Shown: positions 1 to 6,048, counted from the first letter of the stretch. The stretch: 8,938 nucleotides of DNA from JBBPYR01 sp038199755 (GCA_038199755.1 JBBPYR010000129.1:1-8938), one strand, 5' to 3'. Numbers and translations: made by a program. Notes: a model not told the origin generated them from the letters alone.

Positions 1-1515
1 CATCAGCAAGCGTCCCGTCTCCCCTTGGGTCCAACTCTCTTGGGTTGTGCTCCCTGCGCCGCTGGTATGATGTGTCGAGGAAGGCACTGTCATCTGCCCC
101 AGGCGATCCGAATAATATTTGGTTTCTCGCAGTCCAGCTCCTGGGAAGACCAGATGCGTCTTCACATTGTTGAGGATGGTCTCCATCCCCTCTTGCCCAT
201 AGCGTGCAGACAACTGTGAGAAGTTCTGGATGGCGAGAAACAGGCAGATGTTGTAATGGCGTGCAGTGCTGATAAAGGAAGGAAAGTCAGGGATCACGCC
301 GATATTGGCGAACTCGTCGAGATAGCAGGCGATCTGACGCGGTAAGCTCTTCCTGGCACTTGTCCTCGCCGCCTTACGCCACTGACGGAACATTTGCATA
401 GTGAAACAGGCGAGCAGTGGCCGATGAAACGACGTCTCATCGGGTGATACACACAAGAATAAGGCAGTCGGGACCTCCGCCATCTGCTGAAAATCAATCT
501 CGTTCTTCGCGGTAACCGCTTGCACCTCTGGGCTCGCGAGTACCTGAAAGCGATTGATAATGGTCGTCATCACGCTGCCAACCAAGCGTTCATTCTTGGA
601 CATATACTCGAGAAAGGGCTGTGCCAGTTGCCGTGCTGACTCCGCAGGGGAGTTCCCCAGTATGTGTTCGAGGTCGTCATATGGGGTTTGCGCTATCAGA
701 ATGCCCAAACGAGCAAAGGGGGCATCCGGTTCTGCGAGGCGAAGGTGCATCACTAACGCCGAGATGAGAAAGATGGCGCATTGGTCCCAGTAGGGTTCTT
801 TGCTCTTGCCGGTATTTTCGACCCAACACTCTGCAAGCAGTGCGGCATCTCTCTCAGCTTGAACGTAGGCCAGAGGATTGTACCCCATACTTTCCTCTGG
901 GTTCGTCGGTGCAAAACGCCATACCTGATGGTGGCGCGTTAGAGCCCCGGCAGAGATGCTATAGAGCTCATCCATCACATCGGCAATGAATACCGAGCGA
1001 CGCCCCAACTCACATAAGAGATTGGGAATGATCATTTGCGAACTCTTGCCACCTCCAGTCGGGGCGACCATCAGGGCATGTTCACGCTGCTGCTCCTCGT
1101 TTAAAAAGATGTGGCGCCTGAGAAATTGGCCAATCACAAAACGTGAGGTGGTCGCAGTGACCGCTACAGAAGGCACGCGTACCAGCGAGCGGAAATCTGC
1201 CAGTAGTGAGGTGGAGTATCGCCCCGCTTCTCTCCGGTTCATGAAGCCAGCTGATCCATGATTGGTCGTTTGTGGGAGTAATGCCAGATAGCATGAGGCC
1301 ACAACCATCATGGCGGCAAGGATGCCCAGGATGATGAAGAGATTGGGTCCTTTTCCTGGAGTCGCGTTGATTGTGAGGAATTCCGTGAGGAGAAGACGCA
1401 GCCATCCTTGAGGACGGTGTAGTAGCAAAGGGACAAGAAACGAATAGAGAGACAAGACGTAGATGAGCATGGCTCCTGCCAGCCCAATCCCAATCAGCCG
1501 TAACAGCCATTTCAT
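1..1515 (-). CDS. VirD4/TraG-type conjugative coupling ATPase (C-terminus cut off by the window edge)
   Basis: This is a type IV coupling protein, the inner-membrane hexameric ATPase that brings a relaxase-DNA complex to a conjugation channel. The window holds 505 codons from the ATG at 1515 and the frame is still open at base 1. Two hydrophobic segments lie near the N-terminus (about residues 5-32 and 59-80), the usual membrane anchor of the family. The Walker A motif is APTGGGKS (151-158, K157) and the Walker B motif is YLDEF (398-402, D400 and E401). Further family-like stretches are YWDQCAIFLISAL (242-254), YNICLFLAIQNFSQL (421-435) and KTHLVFPG around 452-459, followed by YYSDRLGQMTV. 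The ATG overlaps the relaxase stop (ATGA), and AAGGA stands nine bases upstream. What I see is a complete ATPase core. The transfer role follows from the family and from the neighbouring relaxase. The missing part is probably the last one or two hundred residues. Confidence 0.93.
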   Translation of the reverse strand, partial: MKWLLRLIGIGLAGAMLIYVLSLYSFLVPLLLHRPQGWLRLLLTEFLTINATPGKGPNLFIILGILAAMMVVASCYLALLPQTTNHGSAGFMNRREAGRYSTSLLADFRSLVRVPSVAVTATTSRFVIGQFLRRHIFLNEEQQREHALMVAPTGGGKSSQMIIPNLLCELGRRSVFIADVMDELYSISAGALTRHHQVWRFAPTNPEESMGYNPLAYVQAERDAALLAECWVENTGKSKEPYWDQCAIFLISALVMHLRLAEPDAPFARLGILIAQTPYDDLEHILGNSPAESARQLAQPFLEYMSKNERLVGSVMTTIINRFQVLASPEVQAVTAKNEIDFQQMAEVPTALFLCVSPDETSFHRPLLACFTMQMFRQWRKAARTSARKSLPRQIACYLDEFANIGVIPDFPSFISTARHYNICLFLAIQNFSQLSARYGQEGMETILNNVKTHLVFPGAGLRETKYYSDRLGQMTVPSSTHHTSGAGSTTQESWTQGETGRLLM

Positions 1516-2132
1516 AGTTCATAATCCTTTCCACCATTATGATCACGTATCGCTCCTCGTTCTTGTTCATACTGAACAGCTTGCTCTTGATCGGAGAGAA
1601 TCGTGTCTCGCTCGTGGAATTCCTGAAGGTGCTCCACGAGTTGGGCATACCAATCGTGCTCACTATGATCTGATGCACGCTCTCGTAGATAATCATAATC
1701 CTGACGATACAAGGTGACGGGTTCCTGCTCTCCTGTGTGCAAAGCTTCGCCCGCACCAGCGAGTACGACATGGACGTGAGGGTTGTCCGTATTAGCATGA
1801 TAGGATGCATACCAGTGCAGGGTTGTTTGCTGGTACTCCTCCAAGTCCTGCATGATCGCACGCGTCCACTGCCGATAATCCTCAACGGGCTCATCGGTTC
1901 CAGGCGAAAGCACGATTTTGTGGTAATTGACGCGGGTGCTCGTATGGCTCATCACATCATGCACTGCCTCGTTGCGCTCGATCTTGTCGCTGTCTTGATT
2001 GAAGAGATGACGATCCTCGGGACGCTCGTTGCTCTCGTCAAGACTGCGATGTTCCAGATACCGCAAGTGAGCGTTGAGATGTTTCGCGGCGGAGGCAAGA
2101 TTCCCCCGCGCAAATCGGCCTTTCACGATCAT
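1512..2132 (-). CDS. small MOB-type relaxase (HUH endonuclease), catalytic domain only
   Basis: This is probably a mobilization relaxase that nicks the transfer origin and stays covalently attached to the DNA. The three relaxase motifs are readable. Motif I is probably HLRYLEHR (22-29), with Y25 as the likely nucleophile. Motif II is HKIVLSPG (71-78). Motif III is HANTDNPHVHVV (112-123), with metal-binding H112, H119 and H121 and the usual D-x-x-x-x-H spacing. The protein is only 206 residues; most MOBP/VirD2-type relaxases carry a long C-terminal helicase, primase or signal region, which is absent here. The remaining C-terminal part (about 130-206) is charged and rich in Glu, His and Tyr. 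The start is well set: AAGGAG lies nine bases before the ATG, after the upstream gene's stop at 2148. The stop overlaps the coupling-protein ATG. I am confident of the relaxase fold, less sure which Tyr is catalytic, and I would not assign a MOB class. Confidence 0.85.
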   Translation of the reverse strand: MIVKGRFARGNLASAAKHLNAHLRYLEHRSLDESNERPEDRHLFNQDSDKIERNEAVHDVMSHTSTRVNYHKIVLSPGTDEPVEDYRQWTRAIMQDLEEYQQTTLHWYASYHANTDNPHVHVVLAGAGEALHTGEQEPVTLYRQDYDYLRERASDHSEHDWYAQLVEHLQEFHERDTILSDQEQAVQYEQERGAIRDHNGGKDYEL

Positions 2133-2147
2133 ACGGTCTCTCTCCTT

Positions 2148-2399
2148 CTAGAAATCCAGATCTAGGTCCATGTCGTTCGTCTGCTCTGGCAGCGGGGAGA
2201 GCTGCTCTGGTTGCAGCCAGGAGGTCTCCATCCACTCGTGCTCAATAGTAGGCAGGTCCAGCCAGTCCTGCTCAATCGTGGGCAATTCCAACCATTCCGC
2301 TGCGACCACGTCACTGGGAAGCGGTTCGTAGACATGACGTTCCATATCCTCAAAGAGCGCATCGTCGGATGGAAATTCGTTGGTTGGGAATGCGTTCAT
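2148..2399 (-). CDS. acidic 83-residue protein with tandem decapeptide repeats, mobilization operon
   Basis: I do not recognise this family. The protein has 22 Asp/Glu residues, one Arg and no Lys, so it is strongly acidic. The middle holds tandem decapeptides: EWLELPTIEQ (35-44), DWLDLPTIEH (45-54) and a decayed third unit, EWMETSWLQP (55-64). The tail is an alternating Asp/Leu run, DMDLDLDF (76-83). No membrane segment or signal peptide is visible. Its ATG overlaps the stop of the RHH gene (ATGA), an AAGGAG site lies eight bases upstream, and the relaxase begins 15 bases after its stop, so expression with the mobilization genes is very likely. An acidic Trp/Leu repeat protein here could be a relaxosome adaptor, a secretion-signal partner or a DNA mimic. 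All three are guesses. That it is a real gene is supported by the coupling on both sides and the protein-level repeat. Confidence 0.75.
   Translation of the reverse strand: MNAFPTNEFPSDDALFEDMERHVYEPLPSDVVAAEWLELPTIEQDWLDLPTIEHEWMETSWLQPEQLSPLPEQTNDMDLDLDF
2238..2297 (-). repeat. two tandem 30-bp coding repeats (decapeptide units)
   Basis: Units at 2238-2267 and 2268-2297 match at most positions. On the plus strand both contain TGCTCAAT followed by a related GC-rich stretch. They encode the two well-conserved decapeptides of the acidic protein; a weaker third unit lies at about 2208-2237. Differences between the units are partly synonymous, so selection on the peptide is plausible. Confidence 0.7.
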
Positions 2400-2890
2400 C
2401 CCTCAAGCTCCTTTTCGAGCAAAGGCGAGAGGGGGAGCGCGGTGACTCGTTCGGATAATTCTTTGCGCGTCATTTCCTCGGCATGCTCATAGGCTTTTGC
2501 CGCAAACTCACGACCCGTTGCCTTTGACACCAGCGAGTAGAGCAGGCGACGAAGTATCCCGCTGTCGCGGACGGTTCGCGTCAGGAGTTTGGCGAGTTTG
2601 GTGGTGTTTTGATGCAGAGACTCCTTCAGGTCATTGCGGAGATCACCCAATACTGAGTCATGCAGCCTGGTATACAATTCCCCTGTTCCTCGCTGCACCT
2701 CTTCGCGGACCATCGCCCGCATGGCTGGCAAACTCTGGCGTTCCATCTCTTCGCCACGTGCTTGCGCCATCTCCCGTTCAATAAGCCCCTTGATGATCGC
2801 CTTGACAGTGCGATTCTCGCGTTTGGCGCATTGATCTAAAAATGTTTTATAGTCTTCAGGGATCCAGACATTGAGTTGTTGTTCGGGCAT
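2396..2890 (-). CDS. ribbon-helix-helix DNA-binding protein, probable relaxosome accessory factor
   Basis: This 164-residue protein begins with what looks like a ribbon-helix-helix domain: a short strand LNVWIP (6-11), a first helix about 12-25, and a second helix about 28-45 containing RTVKAIIKGLIERE (27-40). RHH dimers bind inverted or direct repeats and serve as MobC/TraY-like accessory proteins and autoregulators of mobilization operons. Residues 45-150 are predicted by eye to be charged and helical, perhaps a coiled coil for oligomerization or relaxase contact. It is the first gene of the operon, its TGA overlaps the next gene's ATG, and GAGGAG sits three bases before its own ATG. No closer family name is justified. 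A plain CopG-type repressor is the main alternative, and the long helical tail argues slightly for a relaxosome role. Confidence 0.75.
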   Translation of the reverse strand: MPEQQLNVWIPEDYKTFLDQCAKRENRTVKAIIKGLIEREMAQARGEEMERQSLPAMRAMVREEVQRGTGELYTRLHDSVLGDLRNDLKESLHQNTTKLAKLLTRTVRDSGILRRLLYSLVSKATGREFAAKAYEHAEEMTRKELSERVTALPLSPLLEKELEG

Positions 2891-2995
2891 GCTCTCCTCA
2901 CAATCTGGTACAGAATTTCGTATGATGACGACAGATCAGCAATGGTTCAGGCGTCAACGCTCACTAGCAGTATAGCCGATGTTAGGACATCCTTT

Positions 2996-3019
2996 CTAGA
3001 GGTCTTCAAGTGCCTCTAG
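2996..3019. repeat. inverted repeat CTAGAGG / CCTCTAG
   Basis: Perfect 7-bp arms at 2996-3002 and 3013-3019 are separated by 10 bases. A further TCTAGAGA at 3079-3086 repeats the same core in the left-arm orientation. They lie about 100-200 bp upstream of the RHH gene, so binding by that protein or a place in an oriT is plausible but unproven. Confidence 0.6.
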
Positions 3020-3201
3020 TCACCTTCTAGCTTGGCCTTTAGCCTCATAAGCCAGATAAAAGCGTCCAGCTAGATATCTCTAGAGAATTCCACTTCCTTT
3101 ATCTTGTATTACTCTCCCCAAGCATCATGTAAATGGGGGAGACGGGGCGGTTTATCTTGTTGGAACAGTCCCCTTCCCCGGCTTGAGGAAGTGCCATCAT
3201 T

Positions 3202-3225
3202 GGGGTACTGACCGACAGTAAACCC
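3202..3225. repeat. imperfect hairpin (TACTG/CAGTA core)
   Basis: TACTG (3206-3210) and CAGTA (3216-3220) pair around a five-base loop. GGG (3202-3204) and CCC (3223-3225) extend the stem past a small internal loop. It lies 85 bp past the recombinase-like gene's stop in the direction of transcription. No U-run follows on the minus strand, so an intrinsic terminator is not supported. Confidence 0.4.
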
Positions 3226-3261
3226 TGCCTTTTGTCTCCCGCATCTTCTATGAACCGACGT

Positions 3262-3275
3262 TTTCCTGCAGGAAA
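3262..3275. repeat. 14-bp perfect palindrome TTTCCTGCAGGAAA
   Basis: This uninterrupted palindrome lies 35 bp beyond the stop of the recombinase-like gene. A dimeric DNA-binding protein could recognise it. As RNA it would be only a 5-bp stem with a TGCA loop, without a T-tract, so it is a poor terminator. Confidence 0.5.
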
Positions 3276-3310
3276 GAATCTTGCTCTCCCGCGTCTTTGA
3301 GATCGCTTTC

Positions 3311-3787
3311 TTATTTCTTGCGATTTCCCTTTTTCCGTTTTGGCGTTCTCTGCTGCTGGCTCGACGCATGTTCCCGCATACGCAATATTTGGGCAACCGC
3401 CAAATCCGTCTCTTTGATGATCTGTTCAACGACAACATGTGTTCCGTGCCGCTCTAGCGCACTCTCAACGCGCACATGGCACGTCTCCAACTCACGAATA
3501 ATGATGACTTGCCATGCCGGGAGTACGTCGATGCGATCAGCAGATGCGACGACCAACACATCGATTTGACCGTCGGCTGCAGCTTGACGTAAGTGACCGA
3601 GTTCAGGCGCACGCATGGGATCCCCTGCGCCTACATCGAAGCAAACGTATTGTTCGTCTAGCGAGTACATTTGCTGAAAGCAGTAAGTAGCACAAGTAGT
3701 AAGTTGTTGTGCAAGGTCAATGTCGATCCCAGGGCTCAGGCTCGTGCATCGTGCATAAATGGCGGCACGTTCTTCTTTGGCTTCCAT
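3311..3787 (-). CDS. stand-alone serine recombinase N-terminal domain, probably catalytically inactive
   Basis: The 158-residue protein matches the fold pattern of the resolvase/invertase catalytic domain: AAIYARCTS (8-16), a QL..C..Y helix (27-35), DVGAGDPMRAPELGHL (51-66) and IDVLVVASADRIDVL (75-89). In active enzymes the first motif reads YARVS with the nucleophilic serine last. Here that position is T15, with S16 next to it. The DRLxR motif has become D84-R-I-D-V88, so the second conserved arginine is lost. There is no C-terminal DNA-binding HTH or large recombinase domain; instead the protein ends in a Lys/Arg-rich tail (about 148-158). An AGGAA site five bases before the ATG supports the start. 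A decayed or repurposed recombinase that binds DNA or oligomerizes is the likeliest reading. S16 might replace the nucleophile, so inactivity is inferred. Confidence 0.75.
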   Translation of the reverse strand: MEAKEERAAIYARCTSLSPGIDIDLAQQLTTCATYCFQQMYSLDEQYVCFDVGAGDPMRAPELGHLRQAAADGQIDVLVVASADRIDVLPAWQVIIIRELETCHVRVESALERHGTHVVVEQIIKETDLAVAQILRMREHASSQQQRTPKRKKGNRKK

Positions 3788-3881
3788 CGTAATTCCTTTC
3801 TTGTAAGAAAATTTGAACAGAGCAACAGGACAACAGTATGTAGGTTTGGTTGGTAAAAATCATGGTTCTTAGACTGGCTTC

Positions 3882-4006
3882 TGGCTCCGAACACAAACGG
3901 TCAAGGCTGCTCCCGTGATTGGGTCGCGGTGATGTGGGAGCCAGGAGTGGCTCCCATCATCTCTTTTGCGGACGGGTCCAGCATGTCCTTGCTACAATGG
4001 CTCCCA
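3882..4006. repeat. TGGCTCCCA repeat cluster
   Basis: TGGCTCCCA occurs at 3948-3956 and at 3998-4006, exactly 50 bp apart. Its reverse complement TGGGAGCCA is at 3935-3943, and a one-mismatch copy, TGGCTCCGA, is at 3882-3890. The flanks differ between copies, so this is a short repeated word and not a longer duplication. Regularly placed sites between two minus-strand genes suggest protein binding. Confidence 0.55.
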
Positions 4007-4086
4007 CTTTGTGCACAATTCGTAAAGGCGAGAGAGGCAAATGTATGAGTTTTAATATATCGCGAAAGTGTGGATGTGTGCATCAT
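3901..4086 (-). CDS. doubtful 61-codon ORF overlapping the helicase stop
   Basis: The ATG overlaps the helicase TGA (ATGA), which would allow coupled translation. The peptide is Ser/Thr/His-rich and shows no domain. The TGGGAGCCA copies that it spans are read in two different frames, so the repeat was not shaped by protein selection. I lean towards non-coding and list it only because of the overlap. Confidence 0.15.
   Translation of the reverse strand: MMHTSTLSRYIKTHTFASLAFTNCAQSGSHCSKDMLDPSAKEMMGATPGSHITATQSREQP
3931..3961. repeat. GC-rich hairpin, 9-bp stem plus 4-bp extension
   Basis: TGGGAGCCA (3935-3943) and TGGCTCCCA (3948-3956) form a perfect 9-bp stem with a GGAG loop. GATG (3931-3934) and CATC (3958-3961) extend it past a single bulged base. 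On the plus strand TCTTTTG follows, a weak terminator-like tail, but no plus-strand gene ends here. On the minus strand no U-run follows, so it may attenuate or protect the helicase mRNA end without being a classical terminator. Confidence 0.6.
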
Positions 4087-5741
4087 GCTCTATCCTCTCT
4101 TTCGCCTCGCATCAACTCTTTCTCTAGAATCAAGTAGGTCATGATATCCGATGCCTTCTGCTTCGTCCACTGTTGGGAAGCGATTCTGCGAGCCAGCCGT
4201 GGACGCATCCGTTGTAAGGCGGTGATTTGCTTTGCGGTTGCTGGCTCAGTGAGCCATTTCTCCTCCTCCTTACTCCCCAAGATGCAGTCATATTGGGCAC
4301 GCGTCTCTTCATGTACAAGAGCGACTTGTTGCCGTAACGGGAGATATTCCTGCTGTATCCAATGCGATTGGTGTGTCCCTCCGTTCAGCTTGATAACCGA
4401 CCGGGAGCGATAGAGGCCACTTCCCAGCGGATCACGTTCAAGAATGGCGGTCTCGTCCTTGTTCAATTTGGCAAAGTAGCCTTCACGTGCGCTTCGTTGA
4501 TACGGGATCCAGCGATACTGTGATTGACCAATGGGATCAAGCAAGGCGAGGCGCGTTGCTCTTTCTGTACCCAAGATGGATTTCAATAAAGGATCGCCGC
4601 TTGCGTCTTTCGTTGTCGGATGCGTTCCCCCTTGCGCTTGTGTATCGCCAACGATATCTGGTAACACGATTTGGCGACTTGTATCAGGGTTGTTACCCAC
4701 CACATCCAGGACGAGGCAGTTTTGCTTCCCTGGGGCCGGTCGAGTCCCTCTTCCCAGCATTTGGACGTATAAACTTGGAGAGCGTGTTGGACGCGCAATT
4801 ACCAACGCTGCAATTTCTGGGAAATCAAAGCCTTCCGTCAGCAGCGAGCAATTGCATACAATTTGCACTTCACCAAGACGCCAAGCGGCAAACAGGCGTT
4901 CCCGTTCAGCGTGGCTTTGTCTACCAGAGACGGCTTTAGCCACAAAACCAAGCGAGCAAAACGCTGCGGCCAATTGTTCAGCATGCTCTATCGTGACAGC
5001 AAACACCAACGTGGAACGTTGTTCAATCTGCGGGGCAACCTCTTGCACAATAGCCGTAGTGATGGCTGTACGCACCAAGTGAGCAGACAGTTTGTGTCCG
5101 TCATAATCGTCTTCTCCATCCTGGTTCCTCGTCGCTACTTGCGAGAGGTCAATTTCGACATGCACTGGCACCCAGTTGATAGGAGCAAGCCAGCCATCGC
5201 GAACCATATCGGGGATATCGCGGGCAAACGCGCAGGTCGGCAGTAGGGAGAGCATACTCTGCTTGTCGCTGCGGTAGGGCGTAGCCGTAAAACCGATAAC
5301 TGGGATCGATGACTCATAGACAGACTCAAGTGCCGTAATAATGTGCTCATACGCCGAGCCTGCGATTGCATGATGCGCTTCATCAATAAAAATAGTTGCA
5401 ATCGGTATCCCCCTTGCCTTGATAAGTCTTTCGAGCATGGATGGTATCAGCGATTGTGGCGTTGCAACGACAACCAGAGATGCAAATTCACGATGCCCTT
5501 GCATTACCAGACCAACCTCAAAATCCATTTGTTGGAACGTTTTGCTCAACTGTGTAGCAATATCTTGACGGTGAATAAGAACAAGGATGCGGCCTGCCTG
5601 CAATCTTCGAGCAGCAACAGCAGCAAGGATAACGCTCTTTCCCACCCCTGTCGGCAGAGTGATATACATCCGCATACATCCTGCCAAGATTTTCTGAAGG
5701 ATATGTTGTACGGCGTGCTCTTGGTATTCTCGTAGTTTCAC
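4083..5741 (-). CDS. SF2 DEAH-box helicase (SSL2/RAD25-like) with extra C-terminal domain
   Basis: This 552-residue protein is a superfamily 2 DNA or RNA helicase. Motifs are in order: LREYQEHAV (Q-motif-like, 3-11), Walker A TGVGKS (31-36, K35), DEAHH (120-124), FTATP (151-155), LVFAVTIEHAEQL (245-257), LTEGFDFP (301-308) and QMLGRGTRP (327-335). All key residues look intact, so ATPase activity is expected. Residues 350-499 match nothing I recognise. The tail carries TAKQITAL (502-509) and WTKQKASDIMTYLI (525-538), a pattern like the small helical module I associate with some phage and helicase proteins. The GTG start is forced: an in-frame TAA lies six codons upstream with no other start between, and AAGGAG is 11 bases before the GTG. 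Substrate and pathway are unknown. Processing of the element's DNA, replication or defence are all possible. Confidence 0.9.
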   Translation of the reverse strand: MKLREYQEHAVQHILQKILAGCMRMYITLPTGVGKSVILAAVAARRLQAGRILVLIHRQDIATQLSKTFQQMDFEVGLVMQGHREFASLVVVATPQSLIPSMLERLIKARGIPIATIFIDEAHHAIAGSAYEHIITALESVYESSIPVIGFTATPYRSDKQSMLSLLPTCAFARDIPDMVRDGWLAPINWVPVHVEIDLSQVATRNQDGEDDYDGHKLSAHLVRTAITTAIVQEVAPQIEQRSTLVFAVTIEHAEQLAAAFCSLGFVAKAVSGRQSHAERERLFAAWRLGEVQIVCNCSLLTEGFDFPEIAALVIARPTRSPSLYVQMLGRGTRPAPGKQNCLVLDVVGNNPDTSRQIVLPDIVGDTQAQGGTHPTTKDASGDPLLKSILGTERATRLALLDPIGQSQYRWIPYQRSAREGYFAKLNKDETAILERDPLGSGLYRSRSVIKLNGGTHQSHWIQQEYLPLRQQVALVHEETRAQYDCILGSKEEEKWLTEPATAKQITALQRMRPRLARRIASQQWTKQKASDIMTYLILEKELMRGEREDRA

Positions 5742-5752
5742 AGGGCAATCAT

Positions 5753-5758
5753 CTCCTT
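5753..5758 (-). promoter_or_regulatory. helicase ribosome-binding site (AAGGAG) that decides the GTG start
   Basis: On the minus strand AAGGAG stands 11 bases before GTG at 5741. The spacing is long, but the in-frame TAA overlapping the upstream edge (about 5757-5759) leaves GTG as the only available start near the conserved LREYQ segment. A nearer ATG at about 5750 is out of frame and stops after four codons. Confidence 0.65.
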
Positions 5759-5765
5759 ACATCTG

Positions 5766-5780
5766 CTGACTAGTTGTCAG
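5766..5780. promoter_or_regulatory. inverted repeat CTGAC-N5-GTCAG upstream of the helicase
   Basis: Five-base perfect arms flank TAGTT, ending 25 bp before the helicase GTG. The position suits an operator for autoregulation or for the divergent HTH protein. Arms this short occur by chance fairly often. Confidence 0.3.
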
Positions 5781-5838
5781 GTTGTAGAGTAAAGGATACA
5801 GCCAGCCGAGGGTTTTCTCTCTTCATTTCCCTATACTG

Positions 5839-5867
5839 TTGCATCTAAGCCTAATTTTGGATATAAT
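5839..5867 (+). promoter_or_regulatory. sigma-70-type promoter for the NACHT gene
   Basis: TTGCAT (5839-5844) and a perfect TATAAT (5862-5867) are separated by exactly 17 bp, facing the NACHT gene. Transcription would start near 5874, giving a leader of about 215 nt. The -35 box lies inside one of the TGCATCT repeats, so a protein binding that word could control it. A second TATAAT at 6029-6034 lacks a matching -35. Confidence 0.55.
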
Positions 5868-6005
5868 GTTCTAGCGTATACTACATTTAATAACCATATA
5901 AGATGCAGAATAGCCTCTCCGAATGCTATTATTCTGATGGGATATTGCTGGTATCAATGATGCTTGGGCATGTAATCGATATTTGACAGCACGCTTGCAT
6001 CTTAT
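5840..6005. repeat. three TGCATCT words, two forming a 10-bp inverted pair
   Basis: TGCATCT occurs at 5840-5846 and 5996-6002 on the plus strand, and as AGATGCA at 5901-5907. The last two extend to a perfect 10-bp inverted pair, ATAAGATGCA (5898-5907) and TGCATCTTAT (5996-6005), 88 bp apart. One copy covers the -35 region, which fits looping repression. The NACHT protein's own HTH is a candidate binder, by inference only. Confidence 0.4.
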
Positions 6006-6048
6006 CCATCTCTACATCTCTCTATGTTTATAATAAGGATTTGTCGTT

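Larger units (their letters stand above)
2891..3310. other. non-coding region upstream of the mobilization operon; oriT/operator candidate
   Basis: These 420 bp separate the recombinase-like gene from the mobilization operon, and I find no convincing gene on either strand. Six CTAG tetramers fall within 2964-3083, including the inverted pair CTAGAGG (2996-3002) and CCTCTAG (3013-3019). A minus-strand TATACT at 2969-2974 could be a -10 element for the operon, but I see no good -35 at the right distance. The half towards the recombinase gene contains a 14-bp palindrome and a short hairpin. Transfer origins and RHH-protein operators usually sit just upstream of relaxase operons, which makes this the prime candidate here. 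No nick-site consensus was recognised. Confidence 0.4.
3788..4082. other. repeat-bearing gap between helicase and recombinase-like genes
   Basis: These 295 bp contain no well-supported gene. The main content is a set of TGGCTCCCA repeats and one hairpin built from them. A 61-codon minus-strand frame starts at the helicase stop but looks non-coding. Confidence 0.5.

Noticed and set aside
1082..1894. A 270-codon minus-strand open frame
   Set aside because: It crosses the end of the relaxase gene and the start of the coupling-protein gene in another frame; both real genes have clear motifs, and this frame has none.
1737..2165. Plus-strand 142-codon frame
   Set aside because: It is antisense to the relaxase including its histidine triad; the sequence pattern is that of the complementary coding strand.
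2208..2297. CRISPR-like array, considered because of the 30-bp periodicity
   Set aside because: The units are contiguous with no spacers and encode an in-frame decapeptide repeat.
3202..3275. Intrinsic terminator for the recombinase-like gene
   Set aside because: The hairpin and palindrome exist, but neither is followed by a U-run in the direction of transcription.
3109..3438. Minus-strand 109-codon frame downstream of the recombinase-like gene
   Set aside because: It overlaps the end of that gene in another frame, is very rich in Arg and Ser, and shows no recognisable domain or resolvase continuation, so I do not call a frameshifted C-terminus.
4487..5082. Plus-strand frames of 150 and 183 codons inside the helicase
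   Set aside because: They are antisense to the conserved helicase motifs and show no domain or ribosome site.
5983..5988. Perfect TTGACA upstream of the NACHT gene
   Set aside because: No -10-like hexamer lies 16-18 bp downstream; the TATAAT at 6029 is 40 bp away.
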